From: Thalassospira lucentensis
Lineage (GTDB): Bacteria; Pseudomonadota; Alphaproteobacteria; Rhodospirillales; Thalassospiraceae
NCBI RefSeq assembly: GCF_032921865.1
Contig: NZ_CP136684.1
Span: forward strand, 3,693,001 to 3,757,000
Direction: 5' to 3'
DNA length: 64,000 bases
Below are positions 1-8,806 of the stretch, one piece after another. The notes below the pieces were generated by a model. That model was not told the origin of the DNA. It worked only from the letters and a program-made list of their open reading frames with translations, and did not search any database. The number at the start of each line of letters is the position of its first letter. The first letter of the stretch is position 1. Both the position numbers and the translations under genes were made by a program.

Positions 1-1855
1 CCTTGCCGATATCCTGAAGGCTGACATCGCCAAGCCCCAATGTTGAAAGTCCCTGTCGCAAGGTTCCAAGGTCAAGGGGACTACTGCCGTCATCCAGGTT
101 GCCTCCTGCAACTTCGATCTGAATACCGCCCTTGAAATCAACGCCGTAATCGAGACCGGGTTTGAAGAACAACCCGATTGAAATGGCTGACAGCAAAAGC
201 GACATACCGATGCCAAGAAAACGTGCCCGCATGAAGGAAATGCTGGTTTTTTCGGGCATGAAACGCCAAAGCGGTTCAATAACGAGCTTTTTCATCCGTG
301 TGCGCCAGACGATTTCGGTCATGATGACCCGAACAACGGCAACCGCGGTAAACATGGAAATCAGAATGCCGAGACCCATCGTGATGGCAAAGCCGCGCAC
401 CGGGCCTGATCCGAACTCAAACAGAAGAGCAGTGGCGATAAGGGTTGTGATGTTTGAATCCACAATCGTGGCATAGGCACGCTTAAACCCGGAATCGAGC
501 GCCATGAAGGCCGAAAGCCCTCGTTTGGTCTCCTCACGGATACGTTCGTTGATCAGAACGTTGGCATCCACGGCTAGCCCTATCCCCAGAACAATCCCGG
601 CAATACCAGGAAGGGTAAGTGTCGCCCCCATAAGACCAAGGGCACCGAATGTCAGCATAACGTTCAGGCCCAATGCCAGATTGGCAATAAGACCCCAGCG
701 GCCATAAAGGAAAAACATCAATCCGGTTACCAGAGCCAACCCGATCAAGCCGGTATAAAGACCCATTTCGATTGCATCCGCTCCAAGGTCAGGGCCCACA
801 GTTCGTTCTTCGATTACGGTCATTGGGGCGGGAAGGGAGCCCGCACGCAATAGGGCTGACAGTGTCGTCGTTTCGCCGACCGTAAAGCTGCCGCTGATCT
901 GGCCTGAGCCACCGGTTATTACCTCCCGGATAACCGGAGCACTCAGGACTTCGTTATCAAGAACAATGGCAAAGGGTTTTCCGACATTGGCACGTGTGAT
1001 ATCGGCGAACTTTGCCGCACCGGCCGTATCAAACCGGAAATTGACAACCGGCTGATGGCTTTGCGGATCAAAACCGGCATGTGCATCTGTAAGATGATCG
1101 CCCGAAAGGGCCGGAGTACGATGCAGGTGATAGCTTTGGCCGTCCTTGTCTTTCACTGTAAGGATACTACTGTCGCGCCTGTCTGTTCCGTTACGGTCGG
1201 CCAACATATGGAAGCCAAGCTTTGCCGTGCTTCCCAGAAGTTTTCTGACCTGAGACGGGTCCTGAATGCCCGGTAACTGCACCAGGACGCGATCACTGCC
1301 AATCCGTTGGATGGTGGGCTCGGACACACCGATCTGATCGATCCGGCTTCGAATGATCTCTAGGCTTTGCTGGGCGCTGGCGTCAACCCGATTGCGAATG
1401 CCTTGTTCGCTAAGTGCTATATAAATGCTGTTATCGCGCGGTGTTGTAATGACAAATTCCGCTGTCGATCCGTGTCGCGGTGTATCAACTTGCGCATTGG
1501 TAAGGTCTTTTAGGGCATCAAGGGCAGCGTCGTGATCCTTGGCGTCCGGCAGGGTTACAATCACCTGATCTTTGCTGATCTGAATGTTATCAGTCGCAAT
1601 ATGGGCCTTGCGGAGGGCCGTTGTCACATCGTCACGCGCGATTTCAAGCCGTTCGGCAATCATTGCTGCGGTATCGATTTCCAGAACAAGGTGCGATCCG
1701 CCTTTGAGGTCAAGCCCAAGGGCAACCTGTCGGGTGGGTAAAAAGGCTGGCCAGTTGGCAAGCTGGGCCGGATTGAAAAGGTTAGGCAGGGCTGTCAGAA
1801 ATCCTGTCAGAAGGACAAGGGCATAGACAACTACACGCCATCTTGATGTACGCAT
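1..1855 (-). CDS. secDF: Fused SecD-SecF protein translocase subunit (partial, C-terminus off window)
   Basis: This is an accessory subunit of the Sec translocon that uses proton-motive force to help pull secreted proteins across the inner membrane. I translated it from the ATG at 1855-1853. A GGAG lies about 10 bases upstream. It stays open for 618 codons to the window edge. Residues 1 to about 500 are SecD: an N-terminal membrane anchor, the LGLDLKGGSHLVLE motif, periplasmic P1 domains, then the membrane block with GLAVDANVLINERIREE near residue 425, including the conserved Asp. The frame runs on without a stop through MKKLVIEPLW (about 520) into SecF, with a new anchor and YGVDFKGGIQIEV. 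It is therefore a natural fusion, separate from the secD and secF genes at 40.7-43.3 kb. The SecF membrane helices lie outside the window. Confidence 0.93.
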   Translation of the reverse strand, partial: MRTSRWRVVVYALVLLTGFLTALPNLFNPAQLANWPAFLPTRQVALGLDLKGGSHLVLEIDTAAMIAERLEIARDDVTTALRKAHIATDNIQISKDQVIVTLPDAKDHDAALDALKDLTNAQVDTPRHGSTAEFVITTPRDNSIYIALSEQGIRNRVDASAQQSLEIIRSRIDQIGVSEPTIQRIGSDRVLVQLPGIQDPSQVRKLLGSTAKLGFHMLADRNGTDRRDSSILTVKDKDGQSYHLHRTPALSGDHLTDAHAGFDPQSHQPVVNFRFDTAGAAKFADITRANVGKPFAIVLDNEVLSAPVIREVITGGSGQISGSFTVGETTTLSALLRAGSLPAPMTVIEERTVGPDLGADAIEMGLYTGLIGLALVTGLMFFLYGRWGLIANLALGLNVMLTFGALGLMGATLTLPGIAGIVLGIGLAVDANVLINERIREETKRGLSAFMALDSGFKRAYATIVDSNITTLIATALLFEFGSGPVRGFAITMGLGILISMFTAVAVVRVIMTEIVWRTRMKKLVIEPLWRFMPEKTSISFMRARFLGIGMSLLLSAISIGLFFKPGLDYGVDFKGGIQIEVAGGNLDDGSSPLDLGTLRQGLSTLGLGDVSLQDIGK

Positions 1856-1970
1856 GAAGAATGAACTCCGCACAGCAATCGAGCCGGACCAGTTTGATGT
1901 CCGGCGGTGCTGTCACCTGATATTTCTGGAAACACGGCGCTGATCTAGCCGCGGTTTTAAACAATGAAAA

Positions 1971-2414
1971 TCAGGCCCGGAAGGGCGGAGCACGCGGAGA
2001 AACGGGAAGAATTTCTGCGCTATGTGTCGTGATCGTACCCGCCACAAAGATGAGGGTCGCCCATTGCGCGGCGGCATGCGGTGTGACCGACGGCACAACT
2101 GCGGCATCATCGGGGAAGGTTGGCTGATGGGACGGTACATCGTCCGGGGTCTGGCGGTTGCCTGCGATGGCACGATCCGGTGCCATCGGAAGGACTGCTT
2201 GCGACGGACCGCTATCGTGATTGACGGTGTTAAACGGATAGGGGAAAGTCGACCCGTCGGAAAGCGGCTTGGCAGTGATTGAAGTCCCGCCACCAAACAG
2301 AACAAGCGCGCAAGCGATCAGGCAAAATGCAGCATGGCGCAACAGCCCCGGTAGGGACTGACTGCGATCAGAATGATCTGTTGCCTGTGCGGCTTGGCTG
2401 ACTGGTTGCGGCAT
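1971..2414 (-). CDS. Hypothetical protein with one N-terminal hydrophobic segment
   Basis: This 147-residue protein matches no family I can name. Residues about 26-46 are hydrophobic (FCLIACALVLF) and could be a signal peptide or anchor after a long polar N-terminus. The rest is rich in Pro, Ala, Thr and His, and it ends in SAEILPVSPRAPPFRA. Such RAPP-type tails occur in small hypothetical proteobacterial proteins. It lies 115 bases upstream of the fused secDF on the same strand and might share its transcript. The ribosome-binding site is weak. A small secreted or membrane protein is possible, and coding status is moderately supported. Confidence 0.5.
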   Translation of the reverse strand: MPQPVSQAAQATDHSDRSQSLPGLLRHAAFCLIACALVLFGGGTSITAKPLSDGSTFPYPFNTVNHDSGPSQAVLPMAPDRAIAGNRQTPDDVPSHQPTFPDDAAVVPSVTPHAAAQWATLIFVAGTITTHSAEILPVSPRAPPFRA

Positions 2415-2526
2415 AATGGTCCGGAACGCGCTGAAACAGCGCCAGATATGGCGTGGCGGCCAAAAAACACAAGCCCGGTAATAAAAAACTTATCGGGGAA
2501 TTCGGGGTAAACAAGGGGAATACGGA

Positions 2527-4008
2527 ATGCTCAGGATGGTTTATGTCACGCCGGATGGTGGACGTCATTGGGTGGATTCTGCCTGGCGGGAAACCGCGAC
2601 ACTTCATAATGCGGTTGCCAATTGTGCGCCTGGTGATCTGATCCGTTTGATGCCGGGAAACTATTTCCTGCCGGAACCTGTCGATATTCCGATCAGCGGG
2701 CTTGAAGATCAGCCAATCATCATTCGCGGTGAATATGGTGCGATACTGGACGGTCGTCGTCCGCCCGATCCGGAAGTTTCGGCAACCGATCCCGGATGTG
2801 CCAGATATGCGGCGTTTCGCATCATCGGAAAGCGCCATATCCGCCTTGATAATATCCGTATCGAACGCGCATGGCCAAGTGCCGTTTATATCCGCGACAG
2901 CAACGATCTGACATTCAAAAACATGCAAATCCGTGGTGGAACATATGCCTTTTATGCAACGGGCGAGCATGCATCACGCATCACCATCGAAAATTGCGAC
3001 TGGATTCAGGATGACGTGATCTGGCGTTACCTTGACTGGGCGATGATCCATGATGGTGAAATCACGCCGGGCAAGGAAGCCCCATATAGATATCTGAACG
3101 GTGCATTCTTTGGTGCGGATGACATTGCGGGCGATGTTCTGATCCGTGGGAATGATATTCGACATTGCTATAACGCCATTCGAATGGATGTATCTGCGGC
3201 CAATATGCAAAAGCCTATCGGCAGTTTTAATCGCAATGTCAGGATAATCGATAACCGGTTCAGTTTTGTGCGCGATAACCCGGTCGAACCCGAAGCAACT
3301 GCTGTTGGCTGGTGGGTGGCCTATAACCAGTTCTATAACTGCCACAAACTGTTTTCGCAGGATAATCTGGCTGGCGGGTATTGGTATTATTTTGGCAACC
3401 GTGGCTGGTTCGACAGCCGCCCGGGGCCGAAAGGTGACGAAAATAATGGTGGTGCCGTTTTCAAATTCGGCAAAGCAAGCCATGCGCAGCCAAACCTGCC
3501 ATTTGAATGCTTCCACAACAGCTTCTTCCTACGCCAGAAGTACGTCAAAAAGGGCGCGACCAGAATGTGGCAGAACCGTCGCAATGCCATAGGTTATGCC
3601 GATCCGGCGACATTGCCGATCAATCTGATGTCAATCGATCAGACATTGTTTGGTCCGACCTATGAACTTGATCTTGGAGAAGATCGCAGCGTGATGTTTT
3701 CCGGTGATTTATGCAATCATGCGACCTATCCGGCGATATTCGATGCTTGGCCCGGCGTGCTTTATAATCCGCGCCCGGCTTTCGGGCCGATATTCAAGGC
3801 GGGCATTTGCGGTGATCTGGAACTGGTTTCAGGCCATGCCGAAGGATATGACGATGCACTTGAAGTTCAAATGCCAGACGGCACTGTCTGGAAATCCGAT
3901 CCCAAAAGCTGGCCAGGGGCATTAACTGGCAAAAGGCTGGTTGCCGGGCCGGACTACGTGCCGGTTGATTTGGCATATGTCCGAGCCAGGATCGACGAAA
4001 ACAATTAA
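2527..4008 (+). CDS. Right-handed parallel beta-helix protein (pectate-lyase-like fold)
   Basis: The 493-residue protein opens with a segment typical of parallel beta-helix proteins: a TLHNAVANCAPGDLIRLMPG motif followed by Ile/Val/Asn-rich coils such as HIRLDNIRI, DLTFKNMQIRGG and RITIENCDW. This is the fold of polysaccharide lyases and some glycoside-binding proteins. I see no signal peptide, so it appears cytoplasmic unless exported by another route. The start at 2527 has AAGGGG about 10 bases upstream. The C-terminal third (from about residue 330) departs from the repeat and looks globular. It is divergent from the hypothetical gene at 1971-2414 and has no sugar transport or polysaccharide gene beside it. 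Substrate and activity cannot be assigned; Asp/Glu/Lys residues for lyase chemistry could not be located with confidence. Confidence 0.82.
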   Translation: MLRMVYVTPDGGRHWVDSAWRETATLHNAVANCAPGDLIRLMPGNYFLPEPVDIPISGLEDQPIIIRGEYGAILDGRRPPDPEVSATDPGCARYAAFRIIGKRHIRLDNIRIERAWPSAVYIRDSNDLTFKNMQIRGGTYAFYATGEHASRITIENCDWIQDDVIWRYLDWAMIHDGEITPGKEAPYRYLNGAFFGADDIAGDVLIRGNDIRHCYNAIRMDVSAANMQKPIGSFNRNVRIIDNRFSFVRDNPVEPEATAVGWWVAYNQFYNCHKLFSQDNLAGGYWYYFGNRGWFDSRPGPKGDENNGGAVFKFGKASHAQPNLPFECFHNSFFLRQKYVKKGATRMWQNRRNAIGYADPATLPINLMSIDQTLFGPTYELDLGEDRSVMFSGDLCNHATYPAIFDAWPGVLYNPRPAFGPIFKAGICGDLELVSGHAEGYDDALEVQMPDGTVWKSDPKSWPGALTGKRLVAGPDYVPVDLAYVRARIDENN

Positions 4009-4150
4009 AACGCAGTGGATTAGGTGATCTGGCGACGTTGTCGTAATATTGGGTATGGCTTGCAGCGAGGTGACGTAAGCGTAAATATATTGACTTGTAA
4101 GTCCCGTTGTTGCGATGCTGCGTTATTGCATTCATTCAATAAGAAAAAAC

Positions 4151-4588
4151 ATGAACGATAAGCTGTACAGCATTACCGAGCTTGCCGAAGAGTTCGACAT
4201 CACGCCACGTGCCATCCGGTTTTATGAAACCAAAAGCCTGCTGTCGCCACAGCGGGCGGGTGCCACGCGCGTATACAATTACCGGGATCGTGCGCGCCTT
4301 ATGCTGGTGCTGCGTGGCAAGCGTCTTGGTTTCTCGCTTGAAGATATCAAGGAATATATTGATCTGTACGACGCCGAACGGTCGGGTGCCGATCAGCTGG
4401 CGCATCTGATGCTGGTTGGACGTCGTCGCATTTCCGAGCTGGAACAGCAGCTTGAAGACGTTCAGACAACCTTGGGCGAACTTCGTAAAATTGAAAGCGA
4501 GGCTGCCGATGCGTTGCGCGAAAAGGGTATCGACCCGGAAAAGGCATTGGCAAATATCAAAGCCAAACCGGTGCCTGAAACCGCATGA
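4151..4588 (+). CDS. MerR-family transcriptional regulator
   Basis: This is a 145-residue DNA-binding regulator. Residues 5-75 are the MerR winged helix-turn-helix (YSITELAEEFDITPRAIRFY, then RVYNYRDRARLMLVLRGKRLGFSLEDI). Residues about 85-125 form the antiparallel dimerisation coiled coil (RRRISELEQQLEDVQTTLGEL). There is no cysteine, so a metal-thiol sensor such as CueR is unlikely. It resembles the group that includes LiuR-type regulators of acyl-CoA metabolism. I chose the ATG at 4151 because MerR proteins begin just before this motif; the frame is open further upstream to 4115. It converges on the acyl-CoA synthetase-like gene at 4663-7352. A GACTT-GT-AAGTC palindrome at 4092-4103 lies about 50 bases upstream and may be its own operator. 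Confidence 0.88.
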   Translation: MNDKLYSITELAEEFDITPRAIRFYETKSLLSPQRAGATRVYNYRDRARLMLVLRGKRLGFSLEDIKEYIDLYDAERSGADQLAHLMLVGRRRISELEQQLEDVQTTLGELRKIESEAADALREKGIDPEKALANIKAKPVPETA

Positions 4589-4612
4589 CTTGCTGACACT
4601 ATCCAATTAGAC

Positions 4613-4642
4613 AAAAGCCCGGCCAATATGACCGGGCTTTTT
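4613..4642. terminator. Bidirectional rho-independent terminator
   Basis: AAAAGCCCGG and CCGGGCTTTTT form a strong GC stem with A and T tracts on both sides. It sits between the convergent MerR gene and the pat-like gene and can serve both. Confidence 0.85.
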
Positions 4643-4662
4643 CATGATGGATCAAGCCGAAA

Positions 4663-7352
4663 TCAGGCAACGTCGCGTTGCAAGGGCAGGGTGACCTCGA
4701 ATACTTCCTCGTCGGCAAGATATTTGCGCGAGAATCCCAGTTTTTCACAAAGCGTCAGCATCCGGCGGTTATCTGGTAAAACCTGCCCGATAAAGGTCTC
4801 TGTTCCTTTCTGGCGGCAATATTCGATCATCTTTTCCATCAGCACACGGCCAAGGCCACGACCCTTGATGTCCGAGCGCACCATAATCGCATATTCGGCA
4901 TGTTCATTATTGGGATCGATCACGACCTGAACAATACCGTGGATTTCGCCTTCTTCCGGACCATTTGGCACGATGGCAAGGAAGGCCATGTCTCGGTCGT
5001 AATCAAGCTGTGTCTGGCGGGCCATTTCCGAATGCGGCAGTTCACGAACGGATCCAAAGAACCGGAAATGGATATCTTCGGGTGTCAGTTTCGACATGAA
5101 TTCATAGTGCTTCGGTTCGTCCTCGGGTTTGATTGGGCGCAGCAGATATTTCGTTCCGTCATCCAGGATCAGTTCCTGTTTCAGATGACGCGGATAGGGA
5201 TGGATCGCCAGACGCTGGTCATCGCTAACCACTTTCGGGGTTACCTTGATGCGGGCATCCAGCGCAATCACGCCGGTCTGATCAATCAGAAGCGGGTTCA
5301 TGTCGAGTTCAAGGACTTCGCCAAGATGCACGACCAACTGCGACAACCGCACCAGCGTGACGTAAAGCTGTTCGAGGTTGACCGGCGGTACATCGCGATA
5401 GCCGCGCAACAGATTGTAGATGCGCGTACCTTCAACAAGTTCGCGTGCCAGCTTCATGTTCAATGGCGGCAAGGCCATGGCCCGGTCTCGGACCACTTCG
5501 ACCTCGACCCCGCCATGACCAAACAGGATCACCGGGCCAAAAATCGGATCGGTGGTCATGCCAACGATCAATTCACGCGCACCTGCACGCTTGATCATTT
5601 CCTGAACGGTAAAGCCACGCACCCGGGCGTTCGGGAATTTCTGTTTGACGGTCCGCAGCATCTTGTTGCCGGCAGCGCGCAGTTCCTCGTCACTGTCGAT
5701 ATTCAGAACCACACCGCCAACGTCAGATTTGTGGCTGATATCATCCGACAGGATTTTAAGTGCAACCGGATAGCCGATAGCATCCGCCGTTTCGACGGCG
5801 TCATCAACTGATTTGCGGCTACGGTTTTGACCGTATTGATGCCATAGCATTCCAGAACCGCCTTTGCTTCCGGCTCGGTCAGCATATCGCGACCCGAATG
5901 GATGGCCGTATGGATGATCTGGCGTGCCTTGTCCGTTTCCGGCGTAAAGTCCTGTGGTACTGACGGGGGCGTTTCCATCAGGACTTCCTGCAATTTGCGG
6001 TAGTTTACCATATGCTGGAAGGCCGCGACCGCGTTTTCTGGTGTGCGATAGGTCGGAATCCCGGCGGCATAAAACAGGTTACGGGCCTTGGCGACCGTTG
6101 CCTCGCCAACCCAATTTGTCAGGATGTTCTTGCGGCTGTCCTTGATGGCATTAATCACGCCTTGGGCAACTTCAACCGGATCGGTGATGGCCGTCGGTGC
6201 ATGCATGACAAGAAGGCTGTCGATATTGGGATCTTTCAGAACCGCATCAATCGACTTTGCATATCTTTCGCCCGGCGCATCCCCGATAATATCGACGGGG
6301 TTCGCATGTGACCAGGTTGACGGCAAAACACTGCTAAGCGCATCAATGGTGCTGTCTTCGAGCTTGGCCAGTTGGCCATGCCGTTCAATCAGGGCATCAA
6401 CTGCCAGAACGCCAATGCCACCCCCATTGGTAATAATGCCAAGCTTATCGCCCCGGAATGGACGCATGCGAGAAAGTGTTTCGGCGGCCGAAAACATTTC
6501 CGTGACCGTATAAACGCGCAGAACACCGGCACGTTTGATAGCTGCATCAAACACGTCATCGGCACCCGCCAGCGCGCCGGTATGTGAAGCAGCAGCGGCG
6601 GCACCTTCGGCAAAGCGGCCCGACTTGATACACAGGATCGGTTTGTTGCGCGATGCGGCGCGGGCGGCGGAAATAAAGCCGCGACGTTCCTGAATGGATT
6701 CGATATACAGCATGATAGCGCGCGTGTTGGGATCGGAACCCAGATAATCGATCACATCACCGAAATCGACATCGTCGCATTCACCAAGCGATATGAAGTG
6801 CGAAAAACCGATGCCGCGTGCTGCCGCCCAGTCGAGAACTGCGGTACAAAGTGCCCCGGACTGCGACACAAACGCGATTTTGCCACTGCCGATGCTTTGA
6901 TGGCTGAAACTGGCGTTAAGCCCGATACCCGGCACCATCAGTCCAAGACAGTTCGGGCCAAGCAATCGCATCTTGTTACGCGCGGCAATGTCAAGCATTG
7001 CCTGTTTGATGCTGCGGGTTTCGTCATACTGCTCGGCGCCAAGGCCTGCCGTCAGGACAATGGCTGCCATACATCCCTTGGTAGAGAGACATTCCATGGT
7101 CGGAATAACTGCTTTGGGTGGGACGCAGATCACGGCAAGTTCGGGAACGACCGGAAGGCTTTCAACATCAGGGTAGGCCAGGACACCGACAATCGACTGG
7201 CTGCGCGGATTGACCGGCATGATCGGGCCGTCAAACCCGCCTGCGAGCAGATTGCGCATGATAACCTGCCCCACGGAATGGGGCCGGTTCGATGCGCCAA
7301 TGACTGCGACGGACTTGGGTTTGAAAAGATGGTCGAGATTAATGGTACTCAT
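4663..7352 (-). pseudogene. Acyl-CoA synthetase/GNAT acetyltransferase (Pat/PatZ type), interrupted by a frameshift
   Basis: In intact form this is a protein-lysine acetyltransferase of about 896 residues, fused to a domain set of NDP-forming acetyl-CoA synthetase. Such enzymes acetylate acyl-CoA synthetases and other proteins. From the N-terminus I see a CoA-binding Rossmann domain (KSVAVIGASNRPHSVGQ), succinyl-CoA-ligase-like domains (GPNCLGLMVP, FVSQSGALC), an ATP-grasp domain, and a C-terminal GNAT domain (KGRGLGRVLMEKMIEYCR). The reading frame breaks near 5800-5825: the upstream frame runs to ...VAANQ and the downstream frame continues VDDAVETADAIGYPVALK. Restoring one G (CAGTT to CAGGTT) would join them. 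The upstream piece covers 5703-7352 and the downstream piece 4663-5850. The ATG at 7352 is preferred to the GTG at 7355. Whether this is a true mutation or a base-call error cannot be told here. Confidence 0.85.
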
Positions 7353-7555
7353 CACCGAATTCCCGCTTTGCCTTTTGGCTGCGCGTCCTGTTGACGGGAC
7401 CGCGGCCCGGATAAAATTGGTTTGGCATCAAACCACCCGGCGGATGGCATGTGTGCACGTGCGAGATCGTATTACGGTGACAAGTATATTGATTTGTTAT
7501 GAGTCAATAAAGCACTGATGACCCGAAGATTTTACAGGAGTGTCACATCCTGTTC

Positions 7556-7870
7556 CTATCGAAACGATCTTGTGTTTCCCGACCGATGCTGTGTGCCACC
7601 GGATAGGGCCTTCAGCCACGGTGGCAGGTGAAAAAAGCTCATGAGCAGATACATCACAACCATGTCGTTAAAGTACGATGTATCGTCCGTTGTCAGGCAA
7701 ATTATATCCGTCCTGCCGGCATTAGGTATGCCGGTGACAAGCGCCATGAGCGCAAAGGCCGGGGATGCGGCAAATGGAAGCAACCGAGCTATCCGGAGGA
7801 TGGCGGTATATCCACCATCCTTCGAAGCCATGCCGCCAATATATCTGCCTTGGCGATGCTCTTTGCCCAT
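7556..7870 (-). CDS. Small hypothetical membrane protein downstream of DUF899 gene
   Basis: The predicted product has 104 residues. Two hydrophobic stretches (LLPFAASPAFALMALVTGI and MVVMYLLMSFFHLPPWLKAL) suggest two membrane segments joined by a short loop containing one Cys. The start at 7870 has AAGAGA about 9 bases upstream. It begins 24 bases after the stop of the DUF899 gene on the same strand, so the two are probably cotranscribed. The MYLLMS-FH--PWLK ending resembles small membrane proteins I associate with DUF899 neighbourhoods, but no function is known to me. The 200 bases between it and the pat-like gene hold no gene I can support. Confidence 0.6.
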   Translation of the reverse strand: MGKEHRQGRYIGGMASKDGGYTAILRIARLLPFAASPAFALMALVTGIPNAGRTDIICLTTDDTSYFNDMVVMYLLMSFFHLPPWLKALSGGTQHRSGNTRSFR

Positions 7871-7893
7871 TTTGTATCTCTTGCCTGATGGGC

Positions 7894-8709
7894 CTAGTGG
7901 CATGCGGTTTTCTTGACGCTGTCAAACAGGCCTTCGACCGAACCGGTTTCAGTTTCGGTTTTCATTGCTGCCATTTCATACAGGTCATGGTGCCGCACCC
8001 ATTCCATTTTGTTCGGGACATCTTTTTCGTCCCGCCCCTTGGGCATAAGATCAAGCAATCTGTATGTGCCCATCATGGCGTCGACCCCGCGGCCATAGGT
8101 CGAATAGGTATGAAAAACCTCGCCGCAGTCGTTTTTGATGAAGGCACTCAGCCCCGGCCATTCTTCGAAGGCATGTGGCCATTTGCTGTAGTTGTAGTGA
8201 ATTTCACCTTTGGCTGTTTCTTCGGGGGTGAAGCTGACATTGAAATCATAGTTGAAGTCACTTTCATGCGAGGAAACCCAGCTGAATTTCCAGCCCATGC
8301 GTGCGCGAAACCGTTCAATATTTGCAAGCGGCGCACGTGAAACGGCGGTGAAAGTGACATCGCGCTGCGCCATATGGACCGTTATACCGTCCATATGATC
8401 CGCCATGAACGAACAGCTCGGGCAGCCTTGCTCCCAATCGGGTCCGAACATGAAATGCTGGACAAGTAGCTGGCTGCGACCGTCAAACAGATCAGCAAGA
8501 GAACCTTTTCCATCAATCGTATCGAACACGTAGTTTTTATCGATACGGACATATGGCAGTTCACGGCGTGCTTCAGCGATCTCGTCGCCAAGACGGGTTA
8601 GTTCCTTCTCGCGGGCGAGAAGTGCCTTGCGTTCGGAAAGCCATTCATTGCGGCTGACGATACGCGGGTTTTCCGTGTTAGGTTTGGAAATCATTTTGGC
8701 ATTCGTCAT
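7894..8709 (-). CDS. DUF899 family thioredoxin-like protein
   Basis: The product has 271 residues and matches the DUF899 pattern. The N-terminal part contains SRNEWLSERKALLAREKELTR, followed by a thioredoxin-fold core with a CPSCSF motif (FGPDWEQGCPSCSFMAD). Later come FSWVSSHESDFNYDFNVSF and a C-terminal DLMPKGRDE segment, both family hallmarks. The CPSC pair suggests a redox role, but the substrate is not established. No signal peptide is present, so it is likely cytoplasmic. The start at 8709 has AGGA about 8 bases upstream. It is the first gene of a two-gene minus-strand unit with the small membrane protein and is divergent, across 97 bases, from a TPR/winged-helix regulator that may control it. 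Confidence 0.88.
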   Translation of the reverse strand: MTNAKMISKPNTENPRIVSRNEWLSERKALLAREKELTRLGDEIAEARRELPYVRIDKNYVFDTIDGKGSLADLFDGRSQLLVQHFMFGPDWEQGCPSCSFMADHMDGITVHMAQRDVTFTAVSRAPLANIERFRARMGWKFSWVSSHESDFNYDFNVSFTPEETAKGEIHYNYSKWPHAFEEWPGLSAFIKNDCGEVFHTYSTYGRGVDAMMGTYRLLDLMPKGRDEKDVPNKMEWVRHHDLYEMAAMKTETETGSVEGLFDSVKKTACH

Positions 8710-8806
8710 TGCTGTTTTCCTATCTTTCGGGTGACGATAGGCAAAGGTTAGGCGAAGGGACGTTCAACCGGGGAGTAACAAACGTGACGCAATTTGGGAT
8801 GCCTGA

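Noticed and set aside
4900..5811. A 303-codon open frame on the plus strand
   Set aside because: It is antisense to the GNAT and ATP-grasp part of the pat-like gene and is rich in His, Phe and Gln without any family pattern.
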